64,000 nt of DNA from NCBI RefSeq assembly GCF_905475395.1, contig NC_058342.1, forward strand, positions 1-64,000, read 5' to 3'. This document shows positions 47,144 to 63,535 of this stretch, in pieces; position 1 is the first letter of the stretch; each line of letters starts with the position of its first letter. Below the pieces are notes generated by a model. It saw only the letters and a list, made by a program, of their open reading frames with translations, ran no database searches and was not told the origin of the DNA. Both the position numbers and the translations under genes were made by a program. Origin of the DNA: Chrysoperla carnea. Lineage: Eukaryota > Arthropoda > Insecta > Neuroptera > Chrysopidae.

Positions 47144-47194
47144 GAAAATATTTCTTATTTGTTTTTTTTTTTTTTAAATTGTCATTTAAAACGC

Positions 47195-48242
<1,048 letters not shown>

Positions 48243-48317
48243 GAAAATATAATAATTTACTTAAAATATTTAGTAAATTTATTAAAGAATATTTAATACA
48301 TCCGATAAATTTAAACA

Positions 48318-48338
48318 GGCTTTCCTTTTTGGGAAGCC
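48318..48338 (+). terminator. H4 3' stem-loop, unit 6
   Basis: Same as unit 1. Confidence 0.78.
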
Positions 48339-49027
48339 ACTAATTTTATTTATATAAGAGTAAATAAATTTGTTAATAAATATAACATATTATATAATTT
48401 GTTTACAACAAATTATTTTGTTTATAACATACATTACCAAATATTTTTTTTTTTTTTTTTTTTTTGTAATATATCTGCAATAATAAATTATAATTTGTAT
48501 ATTATCTATTTTATTTTACAATAACTTATTGAATTTTTGAAAAAATTTTATTATAAATTAATATACTATTATATTTTTTATATATACAAGTTAAGAGTAA
48601 CAAGTATCGATAGGAGATTATCGAATTTATAACTAATAAAACATTTCGCCTTAATCAAAGAAAATAAATATTTTGCTATACCATTTGTTATACTTTCAAT
48701 AAATAATTTATTATTAAATTTTTATTATTTCATTTATTTTTTAAAATTATTAAAAATATTTTTCTAATAATTATAAGCGTACATAAACAAGTAGTAAATG
48801 TAAAATGAAAATAATAAAGGTAATGTAATGCATTTGCATTACACTGATTTACGATATATATTCCGATATCCTTTATTATATTTAAAATTAATAATATTGA
48901 TATACTAATAATAGATATATTCAAGCTATTAATATATAAAATTTTATATTAAATATGATATTAATAATTGTTTATTTTATTTTTTTGTATATATAAAAAT
49001 AATTTACTCTTATTTAAAAAATTTGAT

Positions 49028-49048
49028 GGCTCTCTTAAAAAGAGAGCC
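49028..49048 (-). terminator. H2B 3' stem-loop, unit 6
   Basis: Same as unit 1. Confidence 0.78.
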
Positions 49049-49104
49049 GTTTTTATATGTTGATGTATTTTTATGTTATCAATTAAATAATATTTTCGAT
49101 TTAT

Positions 49105-49476
49105 TTATTTTGAACTTGTATATTTTGTAACAGCTTTAGTACCTTCACTAACAGCGTGCTTTGCCAATTCACCAGGTAATAATAATCGAACTGCGGTTTG
49201 AATTTCCCGACTTGTGATTGTTGAACGTTTATTATAATGTGCTAAACGTGATGCTTCAGCAGCAATACGTTCAAAAATATCATTAACAAAACTGTTCATG
49301 ATACTCATAGCTTTACTAGAGATACCAGTATCAGGATGCACTTGTTTTAATACTTTGTAAATGTAAATTGCATATGATTCCTTGCGCTTCCTCTTCTTTT
49401 TCTTATCACTCTTTGATATATTTTTTTGAGCTTTGCCAGCTTTTTTTGCTGCTTTTCCACTTGTTTTTGGTGGCAT
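49105..49476 (-). CDS. Histone H2B, unit 6
   Basis: 123 residues, majority form. Confidence 0.98.
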   Translation of the reverse strand: MPPKTSGKAAKKAGKAQKNISKSDKKKKRKRKESYAIYIYKVLKQVHPDTGISSKAMSIMNSFVNDIFERIAAEASRLAHYNKRSTITSREIQTAVRLLLPGELAKHAVSEGTKAVTKYTSSK

Positions 49477-49788
49477 TGTTACAAACAATTAATATACACA
49501 GATAGTTACAGAACACCAGTCAGTATATGTATGAGCGTGTCGTGTATACAACTAGCGTATTATATACGCGAAGATGGATATAACAATAAAAATGAATACT
49601 ACTCTCTGATTGGCTGAAAATAATACTATAAGGTGATTGGTTTATTTTTAAAGTTTTATATTTTATAAATATTATAAATTAAAATACCCAAATAACATTT
49701 TAAACATTTATGTTACAATCCCCGTAACGTACACATCTGTGTGATTATATTTACAAAAAAAAATATTAATTAAATAAATTTATTCGCT
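49477..49788. promoter_or_regulatory. Divergent H2B/H2A promoter, unit 6
   Basis: 312 bp, same boxes as unit 1. Confidence 0.7.
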
Positions 49789-50163
49789 ATGTCTGGACGA
49801 GGTAAAGGTGGTAAAGTAAAGGGAAAGGCAAAGTCAAGATCAAGCCGAGCAGGATTACAATTTCCTGTTGGAAGAATTCACAGATTATTACGAAAAGGAA
49901 ATTATGCTGAACGAGTAGGTGCTGGTGCCCCAGTATATTTGGCTGCTGTTATGGAATATTTGGCTGCAGAAGTTCTCGAGTTAGCTGGTAATGCTGCCCG
50001 TGATAACAAAAAAACACGTATCATTCCACGTCATTTACAATTGGCAATTCGTAATGATGAAGAATTAAATAAATTATTATCTGGTGTAACAATTGCTCAA
50101 GGTGGTGTATTACCAAACATTCAAGCAGTGTTATTACCAAAGAAAACTGAAAAGAAAGCATAA
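49789..50163 (+). CDS. Histone H2A, unit 6
   Basis: 124 residues, identical protein. Confidence 0.98.
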   Translation: MSGRGKGGKVKGKAKSRSSRAGLQFPVGRIHRLLRKGNYAERVGAGAPVYLAAVMEYLAAEVLELAGNAARDNKKTRIIPRHLQLAIRNDEELNKLLSGVTIAQGGVLPNIQAVLLPKKTEKKA

Positions 50164-50210
50164 ATTAAAAACATTGCATTAATTTTTATAATAATAATAC
50201 ATCGATCATA

Positions 50211-50229
50211 GGCCTTTTAATAAAAGGCC
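50211..50229 (+). terminator. H2A 3' stem-loop, unit 6
   Basis: Same as unit 1. Confidence 0.78.
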
Positions 50230-50501
50230 ACAAATTTATTTAAAATAAGAGTAAAAATTATTTTTATAAATAATATATTATAATATTTTTTTAAAGAATC
50301 AATTTAAATAATTATAAATTAATGATTCTTTTTTTTTTTTTTTTTTTTTTATATGTTATTATGGAAATAATTCATCATATTATGATGACATTTAGGTAAC
50401 ATATTATAAGAATATTCATAAAATATTATCAAAATAATATTGTATTATGATGATATTTAGACAAAATATTATAAGAATATACACAAAATATTATCAAAAT
50501 A

Positions 50502-50582
50502 ATATCATTAGATAACAAAACTGTTCATGATACTCATACCTTTACTAGAGATAAAAGTATCAGGATGCACTTGTATTAATAC
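50502..50582 (-). pseudogene. H2B relic, unit 6
   Basis: Same degenerate H2B fragment as at 4137-4217. Confidence 0.83.
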
Positions 50583-52049
50583 ATATTATCACAACATCAC
50601 AAAATATTTTTTAAAAGGAAAAATTTTTTTAAAATTATTATAAAATTTGATTGAATTAAATTTCAATTTATTTTTTTAATAATTAAAGAAAAAAAAGAAA
50701 AAAAAAGCATATAAACTTTCTATTGAAAATGTTATTTTAAACTAGATGGCCAAGTGAACTTCGTTACACAAACAATATATGACGTATTCGTTATTTAAAT
50801 AATCAGTATCCTTTGATATTATATCAATACGTTACTCTCTTCTTTTGATACATATTAATAAAATTTCAATTTATAAGATTTTATGTCAATTATATAAATA
50901 ATATTATAAATTTTCTAAATACATAAGTTAATTAACAAAAAATTTGAATAACAAGATAAATTTATATATGATGTTTTAATACTCGATACTATAATATATC
51001 GCATCCGTTACCAATTATTCGGTATCCTTTGATTTATACACAGAATGAACTAAAAATATATATCAAATTTATTTTATTTATTTATATATTTAATATTATT
51101 ATTATTATTTTATATTACAAAGTTTCTTAACGAAGCTTACAATGATTTCTCATATCGTACTTAACAAAATTATTTAGATCATATAAAATTTAAATTGTTA
51201 AAAAATTTGTATATTTATTATTATTATTTATTTTTATTAAAATTACATAACATAAAATTAATAATATTTTAATAATTATATAAATTAATTCTTATTTAAA
51301 ATAATCTTATATTAATCTCAACAAATACTCTAATAATATATTTTGTCATAAATTTTTTTATATTTAAAATAAATATTATAATATATAAATACTTATATCA
51401 GTATAAAATTTCTTTATATAATTATGAAAAAATTAATTTAATAGTTAATTATTGATATTAATGCATAAATAAAAGTATTTTCTAATGAAATATATTTTGT
51501 CAATGTTCGATTAACACATTTCATAATAATACGTTTTCATTATTGACAAAAAAAGTTTTTCTAAAAATGAAATCTTATACTATAATATATATATTTATAT
51601 ATTAAATTTTTTAATTATTTATATACTAATAATTTATAATAAATCGATATTAAATAAAAAATAAAAATATATACTTTTTAAGTTTACCTTAAAAATATTA
51701 TTGTTTTGTATGATTGAAATAATTAATATTAAACTATGTTTATTAATAATTGTTAATAAAAAAATTAAATATATTTTAATTTATAAAATAAATATTATTA
51801 TTAAATTTATAATTTATTATTTTATATATTATAGAAATTGAAAAAATAAATCATGTTTACTACGACAGTAAATTAGAAATACTATTTAATTTTTATGTGT
51901 TTTCTACATGGTACTTTGACTTACATAGGGACTTATATTATTGTGAATAATGATATAATTGAAAACCTTTATTTTTTATTTGATAGAATTATTATATTTT
52001 ATCATTTAAATATTTATAATAAATACATTATTTTTATAAAGTAAAAAAT

Positions 52050-52760
52050 ATGGCCGAAGAAAATTCTACAGCTGTTGCAGCAACTGCGGTTACTGCTGCT
52101 TCTACAACACCAACAAAAAAAGCAACAGCTTCTGGTGCTAAACGTACAAAACAACATTCAAAACCAACACATCCACGTACATCAGAAATGGTTGTTAACG
52201 CAATTAAAAATTTAAAAGAACGTGGTGGTTCATCATTACAAGCAATTAAAAAATATTTAGCTGCAAATTATAAAGTGGATTCTGATAAAATTTCACCATT
52301 TATTAAAAAATATTTAAAAGCTGCTGTAACTGAGGGAGCCTTGGTACAAACTAAAGGTAAAGGTGCATCTGGTTCATTCAAATTGGCTGCTTCCGCTTCA
52401 TCTAATTCTTCAGCTAAATCAAAAGTTTCCAAAAAAGAAAGTGGAGCAAAAGGTTCAGCAAAGAGTGCTAAAAGTAAACGGGCACCAAAAGAAAAGAAAG
52501 CCACAACTACATCATTGGCAGCCAAAAAGCCTAAAGCAAAAAAAGCGACTCCATCATCATCAACTGCTGCTAAAAAAGTTACTGCAAAATCATCAGCGGC
52601 ATCAAAAAAAGCACCAGTTAAAGCAAAACCAGCAAAAAGTACAAAATCCGCTGCCAAAAGTAGCCCTGCTCGTAAACCGAAAGCACCAAAAGCTAAGAAA
52701 GCTTCTGTTGCCAAATCATCTCCTACAAAAATTAAAAAAGCAGCACCAAAAAAGAAATGA
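52050..52760 (+). CDS. Linker histone H1, unit 6
   Basis: 236 residues, majority form. Confidence 0.97.
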   Translation: MAEENSTAVAATAVTAASTTPTKKATASGAKRTKQHSKPTHPRTSEMVVNAIKNLKERGGSSLQAIKKYLAANYKVDSDKISPFIKKYLKAAVTEGALVQTKGKGASGSFKLAASASSNSSAKSKVSKKESGAKGSAKSAKSKRAPKEKKATTTSLAAKKPKAKKATPSSSTAAKKVTAKSSAASKKAPVKAKPAKSTKSAAKSSPARKPKAPKAKKASVAKSSPTKIKKAAPKKK

Positions 52761-52823
52761 TCTGTTACTTTAATAATATATTGAAATATTTCATTATTTT
52801 TGCTAAAAAATGAAAATAACATA

Positions 52824-52839
52824 GGCCTTAATACAGGCC
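52824..52839 (+). terminator. H1 3' stem-loop, unit 6
   Basis: Same as unit 1. Confidence 0.73.
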
Positions 52840-52905
52840 ACAAATTAATATTTGATAAGAGTAAATTATTTTTTGTATAAATATTTTATAAAATAATAGT
52901 TTAGA

Positions 52906-52966
52906 AACATTTGCCACAGTCAGTACCACGGATGGGTGGCCACTTGAGAATACTGTGTGCGGTTGC
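52906..52966 (+). pseudogene. 5S rRNA relic, unit 6
   Basis: Same 61-bp fragment as unit 1. Confidence 0.83.
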
Positions 52967-53103
52967 ATTTTTATTTAAAATATATGGTATAATAAATAAG
53001 AATATATTTAAATTGATTACTTCATTGAAAATTTTAATAATATACTTTAATATTAATGATATTTATGAAAAATATATATTTGTAAAAATTTTCATTTATT
53101 ACT

Positions 53104-53143
53104 GGCAACAGCCATACCACGTTGAAAACACCGGTTCTCGTCC
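53104..53143 (+). pseudogene. 5S rRNA 5' part, unit 6 (split)
   Basis: 5S nt 1-40; left target duplication at 53133-53143. Confidence 0.95.
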
Positions 53144-53809
53144 CCACTCCTTTAACGCTCAGGTGGCAACAAAACAACTACAAATACACCTGGATATGAT
53201 ACTGAAGTTTGCCAGGGACTGGAAAATCAAAATAAATAACAACAAAACTGAACATATAATTTTTAGCAAAAATTTACAAATATCAAAATCTACGATCCAC
53301 TTAAGGTAGACGGCGTAGCCATAGTCCCTGCCAAGCACAAAGTAAAGTACCTAGGTGTGTACCTTGACAAAACATTATCGTTTGTCCCACATATCAACCA
53401 CCTGATCAGTAGGGGAAATGGGTGCATACGACAACTATACCCACTCCTGAACAAATACAGCAAACTCAGCACCAAAAATAAAAAAATGTTATACACTGCA
53501 ATAATAAGACCAACTATAACCTACGGAGCCCCTGTGTGGAACAGCGTTTCAGACACGACATATCTAAGACTGCAACGTATACAGAACAAATGCCTCCGAC
53601 TTACACTAAACAAAGATAGATACGCTAGAATACAAGACATACATAGAGAGACAGACATACCGACAATCAAAGACTATACCAAACATGTAACGCATTCTTT
53701 CTACACTAAGTTGATTAAAAACAGCTACTTAACCAAAAATATGGTGAAGTCAAACTCACTAACCAAAAAACACAAACAAATATATACAAAATATTTAAAT
53801 AATGTATAA
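53144..53809 (+). pseudogene. ORF2 C-terminal fragment, copy 3 (frameshifted)
   Basis: The C-terminal third of ORF2, without endonuclease and without the RT catalytic YADD. One A is missing at about 53270 (CAAAAATTT instead of CAAAAAATTT), breaking the frame; the rest reads through to the normal stop at 53809. Not expected to be functional. Confidence 0.9.
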
Positions 53810-53856
53810 CAAAATATTTTACAGTAAATAATAAAGATAAAATACCCATTCCTTAC

Positions 53857-53930
53857 AAGAGCCTGTGGCGTCGTGCCAGCGTTCCCGACTGGCACTCCGA
53901 AAGCAGGCGTTCAAGTCCCACGCAAGGCAT
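53857..53930 (+). other. GC-rich structured island, copy 3 3' UTR
   Basis: Same hairpin (53873-53895) and GTTCAAGTCC motif. The following T run is interrupted by C residues in this copy. Confidence 0.6.
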
Positions 53931-54292
53931 TAAATTTTTTCTTTTTTTCTTTTCTTTTTAAATCTAATTTTACATGCAAAAACACATAGGCAATGGGCAA
54001 TATAAGTTTGCCACAGCTATTGCCTAAAACATAAAACAGGTTTTTAAAAATTTTCCTGTAAAGAGCATATCAACAAAAATTAACTTAACATATACCTGCT
54101 CAAACAAATAAATTAAATATCATAAGCATAATTGCGACACAGCAATCTGCATGAAAGAAAAATAAGTTAGGATGAAAGCCTTTTAAGGCTAATAACCTAT
54201 AATAGTAAATAAAAGTTTTGTAATATATGTTATGTATGTAATGTATTGTATTTTTAAATGTTGATTAATAAACTGTTTTTGAATTTGAATTT

Positions 54293-54381
54293 GGTTCTCG
54301 TCCGATCACCGAAGTTAAGCAACATTGGGCACAGTCAGTACTTGGATGGGTGACCGCTTGGGAACACTGTGTGCGGTTGCC
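54293..54381 (+). pseudogene. 5S rRNA 3' part, unit 6 (split)
   Basis: Right target duplication and 5S nt 41-118, then the T run. Confidence 0.93.
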
Positions 54382-54739
54382 TTTTTATATTAAAAATATA
54401 AATTATTTTTCTTCTGTTTTTTTTTTTTACACACCATATATAAATATATGTTATTTATAAATGTAAACCTTTTATATTATTCGTCAACAAATAAATATTA
54501 TTTTTTGTATAAAATTTTATTGCATTTATAACTCATATCATGGTTACTTTAAAGCGAGAAGTTTTTTTAATATTTCAAATGAATATAAAATAATATAAAT
54601 TTTATGAAATTTATTTATTTTTAGAAATAGCAATCGCTTATAATTATAACAAAATTTTAATAATGTTTAATTTTATTTCAATAATTTATATATATATTTT
54701 TTAATAAAAATAATATACTCTTATTTAATAATATATGTT

Positions 54740-54757
54740 GGTCCTATATATAGGACC
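54740..54757 (-). terminator. H3 3' stem-loop, unit 7
   Basis: Same as unit 1. Confidence 0.75.
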
Positions 54758-54808
54758 GAAAATATTTCTTATTTGTTTTTTTTTTTTTTAAATTGTCATT
54801 TAAAACGC

Positions 54809-55856
<1,048 letters not shown>

Positions 55857-55931
55857 GAAAATATAATAATTTACTTAAAATATTTAGTAAATTTATTAAA
55901 GAATATTTAATACATCCGATAAATTTAAACA

Positions 55932-55952
55932 GGCTTTCCTTTTTGGGAAGCC
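55932..55952 (+). terminator. H4 3' stem-loop, unit 7
   Basis: Same as unit 1. Confidence 0.78.
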
Positions 55953-56641
55953 ACTAATTTTATTTATATAAGAGTAAATAAATTTGTTAATAAATATAAC
56001 ATATTATATAATTTGTTTACAACAAATTATTTTGTTTATAACATACATTACCAAATATTTTTTTTTTTTTTTTTTTTTTGTAATATATCTGCAATAATAA
56101 ATTATAATTTGTATATTATCTATTTTATTTTACAATAACTTATTGAATTTTTGAAAAAATTTTATTATAAATTAATATACTATTATATTTTTTATATATA
56201 CAAGTTAAGAGTAACAAGTATCGATAGGAGATTATCGAATTTATAACTAATAAAACATTTCGCCTTAATCAAAGAAAATAAATATTTTGCTATACCATTT
56301 GTTATACTTTCAATAAATAATTTATTATTAAATTTTTATTATTTCATTTATTTTTTAAAATTATTAAAAATATTTTTCTAATAATTATAAGCGTACATAA
56401 ACAAGTAGTAAATGTAAAATGAAAATAATAAAGGTAATGTAATGCATTTGCATTACACTGATTTACGATATATATTCCGATATCCTTTATTATATTTAAA
56501 ATTAATAATATTGATATACTAATAATAGATATATTCAAGCTATTAATATATAAAATTTTATATTAAATATGATATTAATAATTGTTTATTTTATTTTTTT
56601 GTATATATAAAAATAATTTACTCTTATTTAAAAAATTTGAT

Positions 56642-56662
56642 GGCTCTCTTAAAAAGAGAGCC
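56642..56662 (-). terminator. H2B 3' stem-loop, unit 7
   Basis: Same as unit 1. Confidence 0.78.
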
Positions 56663-56718
56663 GTTTTTATATGTTGATGTATTTTTATGTTATCAATTAA
56701 ATAATATTTTCGATTTAT

Positions 56719-57090
56719 TTATTTTGAACTTGTATATTTTGTAACAGCTTTAGTACCTTCACTAACAGCGTGCTTTGCCAATTCACCAGGTAATAATAAT
56801 CGAACTGCGGTTTGAATTTCCCGACTTGTGATTGTTGAACGTTTATTATAATGTGCTAAACGTGATGCTTCAGCAGCAATACGTTCAAAAATATCATTAA
56901 CAAAACTGTTCATGATACTCATAGCTTTACTAGAGATACCAGTATCAGGATGCACTTGTTTTAATACTTTGTAAATGTAAATTGCATATGATTCCTTGCG
57001 CTTCCTCTTCTTTTTCTTATCACTCTTTGATATATTTTTTTGAGCTTTGCCAGCTTTTTTTGCTGCTTTTCCACTTGTTTTTGGTGGCAT
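56719..57090 (-). CDS. Histone H2B, unit 7
   Basis: 123 residues, majority form. Confidence 0.98.
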   Translation of the reverse strand: MPPKTSGKAAKKAGKAQKNISKSDKKKKRKRKESYAIYIYKVLKQVHPDTGISSKAMSIMNSFVNDIFERIAAEASRLAHYNKRSTITSREIQTAVRLLLPGELAKHAVSEGTKAVTKYTSSK

Positions 57091-57402
57091 TGTTACAAAC
57101 AATTAATATACACAGATAGTTACAGAACACCAGTCAGTATATGTATGAGCGTGTCGTGTATACAACTAGCGTATTATATACGCGAAGATGGATATAACAA
57201 TAAAAATGAATACTACTCTCTGATTGGCTGAAAATAATACTATAAGGTGATTGGTTTATTTTTAAAGTTTTATATTTTATAAATATTATAAATTAAAATA
57301 CCCAAATAACATTTTAAACATTTATGTTACAATCCCCGTAACGTACACATCTGTGTGATTATATTTACAAAAAAAAATATTAATTAAATAAATTTATTCG
57401 CT
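57091..57402. promoter_or_regulatory. Divergent H2B/H2A promoter, unit 7
   Basis: 312 bp, same boxes as unit 1. Confidence 0.7.
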
Positions 57403-57777
57403 ATGTCTGGACGAGGTAAAGGTGGTAAAGTAAAGGGAAAGGCAAAGTCAAGATCAAGCCGAGCAGGATTACAATTTCCTGTTGGAAGAATTCACAGATT
57501 ATTACGAAAAGGAAATTATGCTGAACGAGTAGGTGCTGGTGCCCCAGTATATTTGGCTGCTGTTATGGAATATTTGGCTGCAGAAGTTCTCGAGTTAGCT
57601 GGTAATGCTGCCCGTGATAACAAAAAAACACGTATCATTCCACGTCATTTACAATTGGCAATTCGTAATGATGAAGAATTAAATAAATTATTATCTGGTG
57701 TAACAATTGCTCAAGGTGGTGTATTACCAAACATTCAAGCAGTGTTATTACCAAAGAAAACTGAAAAGAAAGCATAA
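57403..57777 (+). CDS. Histone H2A, unit 7
   Basis: 124 residues, identical protein. Confidence 0.98.
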   Translation: MSGRGKGGKVKGKAKSRSSRAGLQFPVGRIHRLLRKGNYAERVGAGAPVYLAAVMEYLAAEVLELAGNAARDNKKTRIIPRHLQLAIRNDEELNKLLSGVTIAQGGVLPNIQAVLLPKKTEKKA

Positions 57778-57824
57778 ATTAAAAACATTGCATTAATTTT
57801 TATAATAATAATACATCGATCATA

Positions 57825-57843
57825 GGCCTTTTAATAAAAGGCC
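57825..57843 (+). terminator. H2A 3' stem-loop, unit 7
   Basis: Same as unit 1. Confidence 0.78.
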
Positions 57844-58115
57844 ACAAATTTATTTAAAATAAGAGTAAAAATTATTTTTATAAATAATATATTATAATAT
57901 TTTTTTAAAGAATCAATTTAAATAATTATAAATTAATGATTCTTTTTTTTTTTTTTTTTTTTTTATATGTTATTATGGAAATAATTCATCATATTATGAT
58001 GACATTTAGGTAACATATTATAAGAATATTCATAAAATATTATCAAAATAATATTGTATTATGATGATATTTAGACAAAATATTATAAGAATATACACAA
58101 AATATTATCAAAATA

Positions 58116-58196
58116 ATATCATTAGATAACAAAACTGTTCATGATACTCATACCTTTACTAGAGATAAAAGTATCAGGATGCACTTGTATTAATAC
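58116..58196 (-). pseudogene. H2B relic, unit 7
   Basis: Same degenerate H2B fragment as at 4137-4217. Confidence 0.83.
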
Positions 58197-59663
58197 ATAT
58201 TATCACAACATCACAAAATATTTTTTAAAAGGAAAAATTTTTTTAAAATTATTATAAAATTTGATTGAATTAAATTTCAATTTATTTTTTTAATAATTAA
58301 AGAAAAAAAAGAAAAAAAAAGCATATAAACTTTCTATTGAAAATGTTATTTTAAACTAGATGGCCAAGTGAACTTCGTTACACAAACAATATATGACGTA
58401 TTCGTTATTTAAATAATCAGTATCCTTTGATATTATATCAATACGTTACTCTCTTCTTTTGATACATATTAATAAAATTTCAATTTATAAGATTTTATGT
58501 CAATTATATAAATAATATTATAAATTTTCTAAATACATAAGTTAATTAACAAAAAATTTGAATAACAAGATAAATTTATATATGATGTTTTAATACTCGA
58601 TACTATAATATATCGCATCCGTTACCAATTATTCGGTATCCTTTGATTTATACACAGAATGAACTAAAAATATATATCAAATTTATTTTATTTATTTATA
58701 TATTTAATATTATTATTATTATTTTATATTACAAAGTTTCTTAACGAAGCTTACAATGATTTCTCATATCGTACTTAACAAAATTATTTAGATCATATAA
58801 AATTTAAATTGTTAAAAAATTTGTATATTTATTATTATTATTTATTTTTATTAAAATTACATAACATAAAATTAATAATATTTTAATAATTATATAAATT
58901 AATTCTTATTTAAAATAATCTTATATTAATCTCAACAAATACTCTAATAATATATTTTGTCATAAATTTTCTTATATTTAAAATAAATATTATAATATAT
59001 AAATACTTATATCAGTATAAAATTTCTTTATATAATTATGAAAAAATTAATTTAATAGTTAATTATTGATATTAAGGCATAAATAAAAGTATTTTCTAAT
59101 GAAATATATTTTGTCAATGTTCGATTAACACATTTCATAATAATACGTTTTCATTATTGACAAAAAAAGTTTTTCTAAAAATGAAATCTTATACTATAAT
59201 ATATATATTTATATATTAAATTTTTTAATTATTTATATACTAATAATTTATAATAAATCGATATTAAATAAAAAATAAAAATATATACTTTTTAAGTTTA
59301 CCTTAAAAATATTATTGTTTTGTATGATTGAAATAATTAATATTAAACTATGTTTATTAATAATTGTTAATAAAAAAATTAAATATATTTTAATTTATAA
59401 AATAAATATTATTATTAAATTTATAATTTATTATTTTATATATTATAGAAATTGAAAAAATAAATCATGTTTACTACGACAGTAAATTAGAAATACTATT
59501 TAATTTTTATGTGTTTTCTACATGGTACTTTGACTTACATAGGGACTTATATTATTGTGAATAATGATATAATTGAAAACCTTTATTTTTTATTTGATAG
59601 AATTATTATATTTTATCATTTAAATATTTATAATAAATACATTATTTTTATAAAGTAAAAAAT

Positions 59664-60374
59664 ATGGCCGAAGAAAATTCTACAGCTGTTGCAGCAACTG
59701 CGGTTACTGCTGCTTCTACAACACCAACAAAAAAAGCAACAGCTTCTGGTGCTAAACGTACAAAACAACATTCAAAACCAACACATCCACGTACATCAGA
59801 AATGGTTGTTAACGCAATTAAAAATTTAAAAGAACGTGGTGGTTCATCATTACAAGCAATTAAAAAATATTTAGCTGCAAATTATAAAGTGGATTCTGAT
59901 AAAATTTCACCATTTATTAAAAAATATTTAAAAGCTGCTGTAACTGAGGGAGCCTTGGTACAAACTAAAGGTAAAGGTGCATCTGGTTCATTCAAATTGG
60001 CTGCTTCCGCTTCATCTAATTCTTCAGCTAAATCAAAAGTTTCCAAAAAAGAAAGTGGAGCAAAAGGTTCAGCAAAGAGTGCTAAAAGTAAACGGGCACC
60101 AAAAGAAAAGAAAGCCACAACTACATCATTGGCAGCCAAAAAGCCTAAAGCAAAAAAAGCGACTCCATCATCATCAACTGCTGCTAAAAAAGTTACTGCA
60201 AAATCATCAGCGGCATCAAAAAAAGCACCAGTTAAAGCAAAACCAGCAAAAAGTACAAAATCCGCTGCCAAAAGTAGCCCTGCTCGTAAACCGAAAGCAC
60301 CAAAAGCTAAGAAAGCTTCTGTTGCCAAATCATCTCCTACAAAAATTAAAAAAGCAGCACCAAAAAAGAAATGA
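59664..60374 (+). CDS. Linker histone H1, unit 7
   Basis: 236 residues, majority form. Confidence 0.97.
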   Translation: MAEENSTAVAATAVTAASTTPTKKATASGAKRTKQHSKPTHPRTSEMVVNAIKNLKERGGSSLQAIKKYLAANYKVDSDKISPFIKKYLKAAVTEGALVQTKGKGASGSFKLAASASSNSSAKSKVSKKESGAKGSAKSAKSKRAPKEKKATTTSLAAKKPKAKKATPSSSTAAKKVTAKSSAASKKAPVKAKPAKSTKSAAKSSPARKPKAPKAKKASVAKSSPTKIKKAAPKKK

Positions 60375-60437
60375 TCTGTTACTTTAATAATATATTGAAA
60401 TATTTCATTATTTTTGCTAAAAAATGAAAATAACATA

Positions 60438-60453
60438 GGCCTTAATACAGGCC
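60438..60453 (+). terminator. H1 3' stem-loop, unit 7
   Basis: Same as unit 1. Confidence 0.73.
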
Positions 60454-60519
60454 ACAAATTAATATTTGATAAGAGTAAATTATTTTTTGTATAAATATTT
60501 TATAAAATAATAGTTTAGA

Positions 60520-60580
60520 AACATTTGCCACAGTCAGTACCACGGATGGGTGGCCACTTGAGAATACTGTGTGCGGTTGC
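60520..60580 (+). pseudogene. 5S rRNA relic, unit 7
   Basis: Same 61-bp fragment as unit 1. Confidence 0.83.
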
Positions 60581-60717
60581 ATTTTTATTTAAAATATATG
60601 GTATAATAAATAAGTATATATTTAAATTGATTACTTCATTGAAAATTTTAATAATATACTTTAATATTAATGATATTTATGAAAAATATATATTTGTAAA
60701 AATTTTCATTTATTACT

Positions 60718-60757
60718 GGCAACAGCCATACCACGTTGAAAACACCGGTTCTCGTCC
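60718..60757 (+). pseudogene. 5S rRNA 5' part, unit 7 (split)
   Basis: 5S nt 1-40; left target duplication at 60747-60757. Confidence 0.95.
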
Positions 60758-61394
60758 ACAACTACAAATACACCTGGATATGATACTGAAGTTTGCCAGG
60801 GACTGGAAAATCAAAATAAATAACAACAAAACTGAACATATAATTTTTAGCAAAAAATTTACAAATATCAAAATCTACGATCCACTTAAGGTAGACGGCG
60901 TAGCCATAGTCCCTGCCAAGCACAAAGTAAAGTACCTAGGTGTGTACCTTGACAAAACATTATCGTTTGTCCCACATATCAACCACCTGATCAGTAAAGG
61001 AAATGGGTGTATACGACAACTTTACCCACTCCTGAACAAATACAGCAAACTCAGCACCAAAAATAAAAAAATGTTATACACTGCAATAATAAGACCAACT
61101 ATAACCTACGGAGCCCCTGTGTGGAACAGCGTTTCAGACACGACATATCTAAGACTGCAACGTATACAGAACAAATGCCTCCGACTTACACTAAACAAAG
61201 ATAGATACGCTAGAATACAAGACATACATAGAGAGACAGACATACCGACAATCAAAGACTATACCAAACATGTAACGCATTCTTTCTACACTAAGTTGAT
61301 TAAAAACAGCTACTTAACCAAAAATATGGTGAAGTCAAACTCACTAACCAAAAAACACAAACAAATATATACAAAATATTTAAATAATGTATAA
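60758..61394 (+). pseudogene. ORF2 C-terminal fragment, copy 4
   Basis: C-terminal portion of ORF2 (QLQIHLDMI to LNNV) in an unbroken frame but lacking endonuclease and RT core. By chance the frame continues upstream through 5S and spacer sequence to 60525, giving a 289-codon open frame that is not a real gene. Confidence 0.88.
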
Positions 61395-61441
61395 CAAAAT
61401 ATTTTACAGTATATAATAAAGATAAAATACCCATTCCTTAT

Positions 61442-61515
61442 AAGAGCCTGTAGCGTCGTGCCAGCGTTCCCGACTGGCACTCCGAAAGCAGGCGTTCAAG
61501 TCCCACTCAAAGCAT
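61442..61515 (+). other. GC-rich structured island, copy 4 3' UTR
   Basis: Same hairpin (61458-61480) kept base for base, while the sequence around it carries substitutions (CTGTAGCG, CCCACTCAAAGC). Confidence 0.6.
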
Positions 61516-61875
61516 TAAATTTTTTTTTCCTTTTTAAATCTAATTTTACATGCAAAAACACATAGGCAATGGGCCATATAAGTTAGCCACAGCTATTGCC
61601 TAAAACATAAAACAGGTTTTTTTTTTAAAATTTTCCTGTAAAGAGCATATCAACAAAAATTAATTTAACATATACCTGCTCAAACAAATAAATTAAATAT
61701 CCTAAGCATAATTGCGACACAGCAATCTGCATGAAAGAAAAAATAAGTTAGGATGAAAGCCTTTTAAGGCTAATAACCTATAATAGAAAATAAAAGTTTT
61801 GTAATATATGTTATGTATGTAATGTATTGTATTTTTAAATGTTGATTAATAAACTGTTTTTGAATTTTGAATTTT

Positions 61876-61964
61876 GGTTCTCGTCCGATCACCGAAGTTA
61901 AGCAACATTGGGCACAGTCAGTACTTGGATGGGTGACCGCTTGGGAACACTGTGTGCGGTTGCC
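61876..61964 (+). pseudogene. 5S rRNA 3' part, unit 7 (split)
   Basis: Right target duplication and 5S nt 41-118, then the T run. Confidence 0.93.
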
Positions 61965-62322
61965 TTTTTATATTAAAAATATAAATTATTTTTCTTCTGT
62001 TTTTTTTTTTTACACACCATATATAAATATATGTTATTTATAAATGTAAACCTTTTATATTATTCGTCAACAAATAAATATTATTTTTTGTATAAAATTT
62101 TATTGCATTTATAACTCATATCATGGTTACTTTAAAGCGAGAAGTTTTTTTAATATTTCAAATGAATATAAAATAATATAAATTTTATGAAATTTATTTA
62201 TTTTTAGAAATAGCAATCGCTTATAATTATAACAAAATTTTAATAATGTTTAATTTTATTTCAATAATTTATATATATATTTTTTAATAAAAATAATATA
62301 CTCTTATTTAATAATATATGTT

Positions 62323-62340
62323 GGTCCTATATATAGGACC
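62323..62340 (-). terminator. H3 3' stem-loop, unit 8
   Basis: Same as unit 1. Confidence 0.75.
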
Positions 62341-62391
62341 GAAAATATTTCTTATTTGTTTTTTTTTTTTTTAAATTGTCATTTAAAACGC

Positions 62392-63439
<1,048 letters not shown>

Positions 63440-63514
63440 GAAAATATAATAATTTACTTAAAATATTTAGTAAATTTATTAAAGAATATTTAATACATCC
63501 GATAAATTTAAACA

Positions 63515-63535
63515 GGCTTTCCTTTTTGGGAAGCC
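63515..63535 (+). terminator. H4 3' stem-loop, unit 8
   Basis: Same as unit 1. The window ends 465 bp further on in the H4-H2B spacer, which holds the T tract, TATCGATA and AT-rich sequence but no gene. Confidence 0.78.

Larger units (their letters stand above)
53144..54292 (+). mobile_element. 5S-specific non-LTR retrotransposon, 5'-truncated (copy 3)
   Basis: 1149 bp: the last quarter of the element, starting just after the YADD motif of ORF2 (matching 16788 onward in copy 1), at the same 5S site with the same 11-bp duplication (right copy 54293-54303). The truncation point is about 28 bp from that of copy 4, so the two are separate insertions. Confidence 0.95.
60758..61875 (+). mobile_element. 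5S-specific non-LTR retrotransposon, 5'-truncated (copy 4)
   Basis: 1118 bp, matching copy 1 from about 16816, same 5S site and 11-bp duplication (right copy 61876-61886). Its 3' UTR differs from copies 1-3 at several places (cctaagcat, aatagaaaat, a longer T run, a gaattttgaatttt tail) and agrees with the fragment at 199-469, marking a second sublineage. Confidence 0.95.

Noticed and set aside
60525-61394. 289-codon frame from the 5S relic into the ORF2 fragment
   Set aside because: A chance in-frame junction through spacer, 5S and a truncated element; similar shorter fusions at 6545, 28833, 35286 and 52911 run through 5S DNA.
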